A stretch of 64,000 bases of DNA from positions 992,001-1,056,000 of the forward strand of contig NZ_VRKQ01000010.1 in NCBI RefSeq assembly GCF_008056315.1, written 5' to 3'. The position numbers were made by a program, and so were the translations under genes. Shown piece after piece: positions 27,006 to 33,594 of the stretch. Source of the DNA: Seonamhaeicola maritimus (GTDB lineage Bacteria; Bacteroidota; Bacteroidia; Flavobacteriales; Flavobacteriaceae). The first letter of the stretch is position 1, and each line of letters begins with the position of its first letter. The notes under the pieces were generated by a model that saw only the letters and a list, made by a program, of their open reading frames with translations, was not told the DNA's origin and searched no databases.

Positions 27006-29342
27006 TTATTCTTGTTCATCATTTTCATTATTCTCATTATTCTCATCATTCGATTCCGTTGATACAATAGTATCTTCCGAAATTGTAGCAGGTTCTACAG
27101 ATGCATCATGAGCATCATGATACTCTTCTAAAAGATTCATTGTTGCTTTTAATAAATCTTTTGTTTCTAATAGAAGACTAAAATAAAGCGTTGTGTTTTT
27201 TGGACTCGATTCTTCTTTACGAGTACGCTCCACTTGTTTTTGTATCTTATCTGAAACTATAGAAACAACATTTTCTTCTCTACTAATAATATTTCCAATT
27301 TGCTCAAAAGAACGAGAATCAAATGCAGCTTTAGTATCATTAAACAAAAGCTCTATGGCTTCGTTAACTTCTTTCAGCTCTTTAATTTGATTGAACTTTA
27401 ATTTTTTGTGATTATTGTTAACGTGTTTATGACTTACTTTAGATATGTATTCTAAAGATTGTGTCATATCCTGTAAGTATCCTAAAATATTAATATAGAA
27501 GTTACTAGCACCAATACTAGATTCATCTAAATTTTTAATAAAATAAAAGATATTATCTCTTAAATTATCTACTTCCAAAGACAACTTATCTATTTGCTTT
27601 TGGTTCTTTTTAAGCGAGCTTAAATCTTGTTTTGCTAATCCGTTAATGGCATTAGAGTATATTTTATTTCCTCTTTTAACAACATTAGCAATATTATCAG
27701 CACTTTCATGTATTACACCTTGAACTGAACTACTTTCTGCACCTTTTAAACTGTCTTCACTTTTAGCAATAGACGTCTTTCTTTTATGTGAAAGATAGTT
27801 TCTTGCCAATAAAACAACTGTTAAAAGTAAAAGAATTGGTGTCATTACAGCAGGATGCCAATTAATTAAAAACACTACAATTCCAGCTCCCGTAAATGCG
27901 CCTAAAGCAGTTAAAAACCACCCACCAATTACATTAAGTACACCCGCAACTCTATAAACCGCGCTTTCTGCTCCCCAAGCTCTATCTGCCAATGAAGTAC
28001 CCATTGCCACCATAAATGTTACATAGGTAGTAGAAAGAGGTAATTTCATGGCTGTTGCAATAGAAATTAAAACACCTGCAACCATTAAGTTAACAGAAGC
28101 CCTAATCATATCAAATGCAGGAGCTTCAATACTTTGATCTTTAGTTAATACCGTAGAATCTGGTTTCTTAAAACTTGCATTTACTTTCTCTTGAGTAGCT
28201 TTAGGAATAATTGCAGTTAAAGCATCAGACATTAATGAAGTTCCTTTTACTATACTTCTAGATAACATGTTAGGCTTAAACTTTTCATGAGTTTCACTTT
28301 GTCTAGATAAACTAATCTCAGTTTCAGCAACAGTTTTGGCTTTTTTAGAAAACCATAAAGTTACCACCATGATACCGCCGGCAATGAATAATAAGAAAGG
28401 CTCTGCAGGCATCTTTTTATCTAGAACACCCATTGCAAACTCTGTAGCAGGAATCCCAGTGCCAGACCAAGCTTCAAATGAATGATATGCGGCCATTGGA
28501 ACACCAATAAAGTTAACCAAATCATTACCTGAAAATGCTAAAGCTAAACCAAACGTTCCTACAGCAATTACTACAAGTAGAATACTCTTTTTAGTAATTT
28601 TTTGAAAAGCAAAAGAAAGAATTGTGAACAGCACAAAACCACCAAGAATTATATATATTTCATTCCCTTCAATCATACCTTTCATATCGCTATAATAAGG
28701 TGTTCCTTTTAAACCTTTCATGAATATGAAATAAAGAATAGCTGTTAAGGCAACACCTCCAAAAAGAGCTCCGAAGTTTTTTATTTTTTCAGAATAATGG
28801 AATGTAAATATTAAACGAGAGAACCATTGAACTACCGCTCCCACACTAAATGCTATGACTACCGAGAGTAAAATTCCGCTAATAATTTCAATAGCCTTTT
28901 TGGTATTTATATAGGTACCTAAATCAGCAAATGTTTCTGTATCCGATGCGCTAATTTTAATAAGAGCCATAATAACAGCAGCTCCAAGTAAATTAAATAC
29001 AATAGAAACAGTAGTAGAAGTTGGTAATCCCAGAGTATTAAAGAAGTCTAACAATAAAATATCAGTAATCATAACCGTCATAAAAATGAGCATAATCTCA
29101 TGAAAACTGAATTGTGCCGGCACAAATATTCCTTTTCTTGCAACCTCCATTAGTCCGCTAGAATAAACGGCTCCAATAAAAATACCTAAACTTGCAACTA
29201 TCATAATAGTTCTTAAGGAAAGTGCTTTAGAACCAATTGCTGAGTTTAAGAAGTTAATTGCATCATTACTTACGCCAACAACTATATCTGCAACAGCCAA
29301 AATTGTCAAGGCTATTAGCATGTATAAGTAAATATTATCCAT
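27006..29342 (-). CDS. Inorganic phosphate transporter, PiT family, fused to a PhoU-like domain
   Basis: The 778-residue protein carries the duplicated PiT signature: VGVSNDAINFLNSAIGSKAL near the N terminus and LPLSTTYVTFMVAMGTSLADR in the second half (shown in part). It is a low-affinity phosphate symporter. From about residue 560 it has a PhoU-like helical domain (QKQIDKLSLEVDNLRDNIFYF), then an Asp/Glu/Asn tail. I chose the ATG at 29342, because the ATG at 29375 lies upstream of the predicted transcription start. It lies downstream of the porin gene and has its own Pho-box-like promoter. Confidence 0.92.
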   Translation of the reverse strand: MDNIYLYMLIALTILAVADIVVGVSNDAINFLNSAIGSKALSLRTIMIVASLGIFIGAVYSSGLMEVARKGIFVPAQFSFHEIMLIFMTVMITDILLLDFFNTLGLPTSTTVSIVFNLLGAAVIMALIKISASDTETFADLGTYINTKKAIEIISGILLSVVIAFSVGAVVQWFSRLIFTFHYSEKIKNFGALFGGVALTAILYFIFMKGLKGTPYYSDMKGMIEGNEIYIILGGFVLFTILSFAFQKITKKSILLVVIAVGTFGLALAFSGNDLVNFIGVPMAAYHSFEAWSGTGIPATEFAMGVLDKKMPAEPFLLFIAGGIMVVTLWFSKKAKTVAETEISLSRQSETHEKFKPNMLSRSIVKGTSLMSDALTAIIPKATQEKVNASFKKPDSTVLTKDQSIEAPAFDMIRASVNLMVAGVLISIATAMKLPLSTTYVTFMVAMGTSLADRAWGAESAVYRVAGVLNVIGGWFLTALGAFTGAGIVVFLINWHPAVMTPILLLLTVVLLARNYLSHKRKTSIAKSEDSLKGAESSSVQGVIHESADNIANVVKRGNKIYSNAINGLAKQDLSSLKKNQKQIDKLSLEVDNLRDNIFYFIKNLDESSIGASNFYINILGYLQDMTQSLEYISKVSHKHVNNNHKKLKFNQIKELKEVNEAIELLFNDTKAAFDSRSFEQIGNIISREENVVSIVSDKIQKQVERTRKEESSPKNTTLYFSLLLETKDLLKATMNLLEEYHDAHDASVEPATISEDTIVSTESNDENNENNENDEQE

Positions 29343-29364
29343 AGTATTTAATTGTAGTATATCT

Positions 29365-29414
29365 GCAAATATCATGACTATTATTGATTATATTGTTATG
29401 TAACTGTTATTTTT
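29365..29414 (-). promoter_or_regulatory. Putative Pho box and -7 element of the PiT gene
   Basis: Minus-strand reading: TTTGC (29369-29365), 12 bp, then 11-bp units TATAATCAATA, TTACATAACAA and AAAAATAACAG in register (29382-29414). Two units match nnnnnTAACA. This is the weakest of the five arrays. Confidence 0.5.
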
Positions 29415-30620
29415 TTAGAAGTGAAAATCAAACCCTATTCGGAATGTAATATTGTCATCATTTCCATCAAGAGAAGTGTAGACAATATCACTTTGTACTT
29501 TTAGTTTATGACCGTGTACAAACTTGTTTAAACCAAGCGTATATTGTTTTACTGGAAGCGCAGTTGTTATAGCTTCATAATCTATACCTGTATATCTTCC
29601 TGCAATTTCAAAATTATTTTTAAATAAATACCCTGCCTGTAAGTTTAACGCATTACCAGTTAAAACTACATCTCCGGTTGGTGTTACGCCATCCAATTCG
29701 GTAGCAATTTCATTATCGGCAGCACGTTTAGCATATTCTCCCATAAATGAAAAACCATTATGTTTATACATGGCATCTACAAATATTGTAGTTTGATCTG
29801 TTCCGTAAATAGAACCGTCTGTTCTAATCATATAATCACCAGCAAACCCTCTTTCTCTAACGGCATTTTCGTTTAGGTTATAAGTAAATGCTAAGGATAA
29901 TTTTGGTTTTTCTTCTCTTTTTAAATCAGACCCAGTATAATCACCTTTAGACTTAAAAGTACCAAATGGTAATAATTCTAAACGAGCAGTGTATTGCAAA
30001 CCGCCTTCATTACCTTCAGTAACGTTTCTACCTTCACCTTGAGACAAGGCAACTTTTTCTCGAATTAAGAAATTATCTCCCAAATAAAATTTATGACGTA
30101 ATTGAACACCTATATCACGGTCTAGAGTAAAACGACTATTAAGTAAAGAACGGTCTACTAGCTGAAGATCTCCTGAAGATATAACTCGCTCCACGTTTCC
30201 AGGCAATTTAGTTTGTCCTGCCCATAATTCCCAATTTTTAGCAAAATGCCACATTAATACGGCATCTAAAATGTAACGAGGTGTATTACGATTAAATTCA
30301 TTTCCGCCAGATAAATCTCTATTAGAAAGGCCCAATTCTAATTTGTATCTTAATTTAGGGCTATAAGCAAATCCATCAAATTTTAAACGTGCACGACGAA
30401 TAATAAAATTGTGATCAGGAGAACCATATTGATTTCCATCATGATCCCAAGATGACATATATCGCATTTGAAAACGAGGAGCAAATTTTATGCTAAAAGA
30501 ACTGTCTTTCGCAGTAAAATTTATAAGGCCTTTTCCGAAAGAAGTATCACTAATTTCTTGACTAAATGTAATGTTAATAGCAAATAAAGCAGCTACAACA
30601 AGTGCAATTTTAAGTTTCAT
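29415..30620 (-). CDS. Phosphate-selective porin (OprO/OprP-like)
   Basis: The 401-residue outer-membrane protein has a signal peptide (MKLKIALVVAALFAINITFSQ) followed by beta-barrel strands. Porin_O_P features include IKFAPRFQMRYMSSWD, FIIRRARLKFDGFAYSP, KLRYKLELGLSN and WELWAGQTKLPGNVERV, and it ends FRIGFDFHF with a terminal Phe. It should let phosphate or polyphosphate through the outer membrane. The ATG at 30620 is preferred to a TTG at 30647, which lies in the -7 element. Expression is predicted to be phosphate-controlled by the array at 30661-30693. Confidence 0.9.
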   Translation of the reverse strand: MKLKIALVVAALFAINITFSQEISDTSFGKGLINFTAKDSSFSIKFAPRFQMRYMSSWDHDGNQYGSPDHNFIIRRARLKFDGFAYSPKLRYKLELGLSNRDLSGGNEFNRNTPRYILDAVLMWHFAKNWELWAGQTKLPGNVERVISSGDLQLVDRSLLNSRFTLDRDIGVQLRHKFYLGDNFLIREKVALSQGEGRNVTEGNEGGLQYTARLELLPFGTFKSKGDYTGSDLKREEKPKLSLAFTYNLNENAVRERGFAGDYMIRTDGSIYGTDQTTIFVDAMYKHNGFSFMGEYAKRAADNEIATELDGVTPTGDVVLTGNALNLQAGYLFKNNFEIAGRYTGIDYEAITTALPVKQYTLGLNKFVHGHKLKVQSDIVYTSLDGNDDNITFRIGFDFHF

Positions 30621-30643
30621 TATAATTATTAATTTTTGTCGCT

Positions 30644-30693
30644 GCAAAGAACCAAATTCAATGTTAACTTAATGTTTCCAAATGATTAATTTA
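30644..30693 (-). promoter_or_regulatory. Putative Pho box and -7 element of the porin gene
   Basis: On the minus strand TTTGC (30648-30644) is preceded by exactly 12 bp, then three 11-bp units in register: TAAGTTAACAT, TTTGGAAACAT and TAAATTAATCA (30661-30693). Confidence 0.7.
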
Positions 30694-30698
30694 AGAAC

Positions 30699-30729
30699 AA
30701 AAAAAAGACTGCCTTGGCCAAGGCAGTCT
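30699..30729 (-). terminator. Strong terminator of a non-coding transcript
   Basis: A perfect palindrome with 12-bp arms (30706-30729, GACTGCCTTGG with its complement) is followed on the minus strand by eight T. No gene lies upstream of it on this strand. Confidence 0.8.
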
Positions 30730-30800
30730 ACATAGAAATCATAATAATGTAGTCGACAAAAACTAATAGATTATATGAAATACTAATTAATGTCTATAGA
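30699..30800 (-). ncRNA. Candidate Pho-regulated small RNA, about 100 nt
   Basis: A complete transcription unit without an open reading frame lies in the 355-bp gap between the porin gene and the MORN-like gene. It has a promoter with the 11-bp TAACAT-type units and TTTGC (30805-30854), a predicted start near 30800, a small palindromic 5' hairpin (TGTCTATAGACA) and a perfect terminator. The porin promoter starts immediately after the terminator, so this is not just the porin leader. Its length and AU-rich single-stranded middle suit a trans-acting regulatory RNA. Existence and targets are inferred. Confidence 0.55.
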
Positions 30801-30804
30801 CAGT

Positions 30805-30854
30805 GCAAATATCAAAGTTTAAGTTAATCTTAATGTAACCTCAATATTAATTAA
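30805..30854 (-). promoter_or_regulatory. Putative Pho box and -7 element of the candidate sRNA
   Basis: Minus-strand reading: TTTGC (30809-30805), 12 bp (30810-30821), then TAAGATTAACT (30822-30832), TGAGGTTACAT (30833-30843) and TTAATTAATAT (30844-30854). The spacing is the same as at the porin and TonB-receptor promoters. Confidence 0.65.
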
Positions 30855-30919
30855 TTATTAATAATTCCAATGTTAAGTTTTCATATACAACACATTGACA
30901 ATTAGTTAATTACATTTCA

Positions 30920-30963
30920 ATGTTAATTTAATGTTATGTAAATGTTGCGTAAATATTATGTAA
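30920..30963 (-). promoter_or_regulatory. Four tandem 11-bp Pho-box-like units in the divergent region
   Basis: ATGTTAATTTA, ATGTTATGTAA, ATGTTGCGTAA and ATATTATGTAA follow each other on the plus strand. Their complements read TAAATTAACAT, TTACATAACAT, TTACGCAACAT and TTACATAATAT. The array ends 4 bp before the -7 element of the plus-strand gene at 31003 but points the other way, so it may serve that gene in inverse orientation or act from a distance on the sRNA. Confidence 0.65.
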
Positions 30964-30967
30964 GTTG

Positions 30968-30975
30968 TAAATTTG
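30968..30975 (+). promoter_or_regulatory. -7 promoter element of the MORN-like gene
   Basis: TAAATTTG fits TAnnTTTG, which predicts a start near 30980 and a 5' UTR of about 23 nt. Confidence 0.6.
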
Positions 30976-31002
30976 ATATAGAATGTTAAAAAACCCATAA
31001 TT

Positions 31003-31341
31003 ATGAAGAAATTATTTTTATTTCTTTTTGCTGGTTTACTTTCAATAGCGTCTTTTGGTCAACAAAAGCGCGACATGAAACTTAACAAAGAAACTAACCT
31101 TATTGAGGTGGTTTATTATCATGACAATGGAGTTGTAAGTCAAACAGGAACTTATACTGCAGATGGTAAATTACAAGGTAATTGGTTAACCTTTGATGAA
31201 GCAGGCAAAAAGACAGTTTCGGCAAATTATGATAATGGTAAAAAAGTCGGCAAATGGATTTACTGGACAGGTAAAACCGTAAGAGAAGTAGATTATAGTA
31301 ATAATCAAATCGCAAATGTTGTAGAGCAGCCAGGTATTTAA
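31003..31341 (+). CDS. Exported MORN/YwqK-like repeat protein
   Basis: The 112-residue protein has a signal peptide (MKKLFLFLFAGLLSIASFG) and two to three beta-hairpin repeats of the kind GxLQGNWLTFDEAGKK / GKKVGKWIYWTGKTV, as in MORN and YwqK-like proteins. Its function is unknown. Its promoter region contains the four-unit array at 30920-30963, so it may belong to the phosphate-starvation response. A terminator follows. Confidence 0.75.
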   Translation: MKKLFLFLFAGLLSIASFGQQKRDMKLNKETNLIEVVYYHDNGVVSQTGTYTADGKLQGNWLTFDEAGKKTVSANYDNGKKVGKWIYWTGKTVREVDYSNNQIANVVEQPGI

Positions 31342-31387
31342 AAATACTTGCCCTGAATCAGACACATTTAAAGATTAAATTCTTAAT

Positions 31388-31421
31388 AAAAAAAGGCATC
31401 CTATTTAGGATGCCTTTTTTT
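31388..31421. terminator. Bidirectional terminator
   Basis: GGCATCCT/AGGATGCC (31395-31402 with 31407-31414) with A-rich and T-rich flanks lies between the convergent genes at 31003 and 31443. Confidence 0.85.
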
Positions 31422-31442
31422 ATATGTTAAATTTAAAAATAT

Positions 31443-33467
31443 TTAAAGACTAGCATCTTTCCAAGTCCATCCTGAAATATCAAGAGCGGTAGCATCTTTA
31501 CCAGAATTTAAAGTATATTTTTTTGTTTCATCTGGAAGTAAAGTTGCATTAGCATCTGCACCTTCAATTTGTACGTTTGCTAAAGCACCTCCATCTTTCA
31601 TATCTAAATCAACTGTATAACCTGAAAGGTGTAATCCTGTAATGGTTCCTCCAGACTGTTTTTTAAACTGTAAAGCAGTACCGCCTACAGTTGAGATTGC
31701 TGTTATGTTTGAAAAACTAGGATTACCATTGTCTTTATCACCTTCAAAAACTGTTGAGAATCCAGCAACTGTATGAGAGATATATGCGTTTGAAACACCT
31801 CCGCTCCAGCCTTCAGTCCAGTCAATTGAATCATCGTCATTGTTTTCTAGGTACAAGTTAGAAACAGAAACGGTTCCACCGAAGAATTCAATACCATCAT
31901 CAGAGCCATTAATTACAGATACATTTTCAATTGTGGTGCTTGATCCTACAGCGTATAATGATAAACCGTTGTACTGAGATTCAGAATTTATTTGAGCTCC
32001 GGTACCTTTAAGTACAAGATATTTTATAGATCCTGAGTTATCGGTGTCTTCAGTACCACCGTAAATAAATCCGCCAACTTCTGCTTGAGCATCAATTCCA
32101 GCTGTTGTTGTTGCTTTACCACATAAAGTAAGACCTCCCCAGTCTCCACCATTTCCATTTATAGAAGCAATAATCACCGGATTTCCTGCTTCACCTTGAA
32201 TATCAATTTCACCACCTTTTAAAACCGCAATATATACATCAGTACCTGCATCTTTAGCAGTAATTTTTGTTCCAGCCGGTATTACTAATTTCCCACCATC
32301 TTGAACTATTAAAGACGATGTTAACAAGTATGAAATTGAAGCATCTAATGTAGTAGTTCCAGAAATATTCCCAGCTAGAATATTATTACTTAAGTTTACA
32401 TCTGTATCTACCCAAGAGAAAGAACCTGCATCAATAGCAGCGGCATCTTTACCAGAGTTTAATGTATATTTACTGGTTTCTCCAGAGATTAATGCTGCAT
32501 CTGGAGTTGCTCCTTCAATTTGAACATTAGAGATATCACCGCCATCTTTCATATCTAAATCTACAGCGTAACCAGTTAAATGTAAATTAGTGATAGTTCC
32601 TCCTGATTGTTTTTTGAATTGCAAAGCTGTACCACCTACAGTAGAAATAGCTGTAATATTAGTAAAGGTTGGGTTACCATTATCTTTATCTCCTTCAAAA
32701 ACTGTTGAAAACCCTGAAACAGTATGAGAAATATAAGCATTAGTTACAGAACCATTCCAACCTTCTGTCCAATCAATTGAATCATCATCATTATTTTCTA
32801 AATATAGATTAGAAACAGATACCGTTCCTCCAAAGAATTCAACACCATCATCAGAACCATTAATTACAGCAACATTATCTACTAAAGTACTAGATCCTAC
32901 AGCATAAAATGATATACCATTGTATTGAGATTCTGGATTAATCTGTGCTCCAGTACCAGCAATTTGTAAATACCTAATGATTCCTGAGCTATCCGTATCT
33001 TCATTACCGCCATAAAGAAAACCACCAACTTCAGCTTCAGCATCAACACCAGCAGTAGTGGTTGCTTTACCGCAAAGTGTTAAACCACCCCAATCTCCAG
33101 GATTTCCATCAGAAGACGACATGATTACAGGATTTCCAGCATTACCGTTAATGTTAATTTCACCACCTTTTAATACAGCAATATAAACATCTGTTCCTCC
33201 GTTATCGGCAAGAATTCTTGTCCCCGCAGGAATATTTAAAGTAGCACCATCTGCTATAATGAATTGACCAGTTAAATTATAGATAGTAGAAGCACTTAAA
33301 GAATAATTTTCTTCTAAAGTCCCGTTCAATACACCTGCATCTAAGTTTTCCAATACTTTAGTCTTACCAGCTACAATTGGAGCTGGATCTTCAGTACTAC
33401 AGTTGGTTAATGTTAAAGAAGAAAAAGCTATAGTTAAGCTTAATAGTTTTAAAGTTAATTTTTTCAT
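31443..33467 (-). CDS. Surface or periplasmic lipoprotein with two 317-residue beta-helix-like halves
   Basis: The 674-residue protein has a lipoprotein signal (SSLTLTNC, Cys23). After a short linker it consists of two halves of exactly 317 residues each (41-357 and 358-674) that align without a gap over most of their length. Each half has DGATLNIPAGT-type turns, DVYIAVLKGGEI, NPVI..., GDWGGLTLCGKATT, GSDDGxEFFGG and DDDSIDWTEGW, which reads as right-handed parallel beta-helix. No catalytic site was recognised, so it may be a ligand-binding lid or partner for the TonB receptor encoded 127 bp upstream on the same strand. A TTCTTTGCA promoter element lies 30 bp before the ATG. Confidence 0.85.
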   Translation of the reverse strand: MKKLTLKLLSLTIAFSSLTLTNCSTEDPAPIVAGKTKVLENLDAGVLNGTLEENYSLSASTIYNLTGQFIIADGATLNIPAGTRILADNGGTDVYIAVLKGGEININGNAGNPVIMSSSDGNPGDWGGLTLCGKATTTAGVDAEAEVGGFLYGGNEDTDSSGIIRYLQIAGTGAQINPESQYNGISFYAVGSSTLVDNVAVINGSDDGVEFFGGTVSVSNLYLENNDDDSIDWTEGWNGSVTNAYISHTVSGFSTVFEGDKDNGNPTFTNITAISTVGGTALQFKKQSGGTITNLHLTGYAVDLDMKDGGDISNVQIEGATPDAALISGETSKYTLNSGKDAAAIDAGSFSWVDTDVNLSNNILAGNISGTTTLDASISYLLTSSLIVQDGGKLVIPAGTKITAKDAGTDVYIAVLKGGEIDIQGEAGNPVIIASINGNGGDWGGLTLCGKATTTAGIDAQAEVGGFIYGGTEDTDNSGSIKYLVLKGTGAQINSESQYNGLSLYAVGSSTTIENVSVINGSDDGIEFFGGTVSVSNLYLENNDDDSIDWTEGWSGGVSNAYISHTVAGFSTVFEGDKDNGNPSFSNITAISTVGGTALQFKKQSGGTITGLHLSGYTVDLDMKDGGALANVQIEGADANATLLPDETKKYTLNSGKDATALDISGWTWKDASL
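31446..33347 (-). repeat. Intragenic tandem duplication (two 951-bp halves)
   Basis: Nucleotides 33347-32397 and 32396-31446 encode the two aligned protein halves. The DNA copies differ mostly at third positions, so the duplication is old and under purifying selection on protein sequence. Confidence 0.8.
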
Positions 33468-33594
33468 TTTTGATTTTTGTTATTTTTTTATTCTATGCAA
33501 AGAAAGAATACATGTTTCTCCTGATCTTTAATAGAATATTAAACCTAGGTTACTTTTAACCTTTCAATAATCTGTTTTTGTTATCTAAAGGTTA

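Noticed and set aside
30706-30729. IS end or transposon inverted repeat
   Set aside because: It is a single hairpin with a T-tract on the minus strand, with no second copy or target duplication, and it follows a promoter.
30699-30729. Attenuator in the porin leader
   Set aside because: A separate promoter with the same 11-bp/N12/TTTGC layout lies downstream of the hairpin, so the porin does not need readthrough. Some readthrough is still possible.
33497-33594. A strict Pho-box array before the duplicated lipoprotein gene
   Set aside because: There is a TTCTTTGC element and some TAAC-like units, but spacing and register do not match the other arrays. It was not counted.
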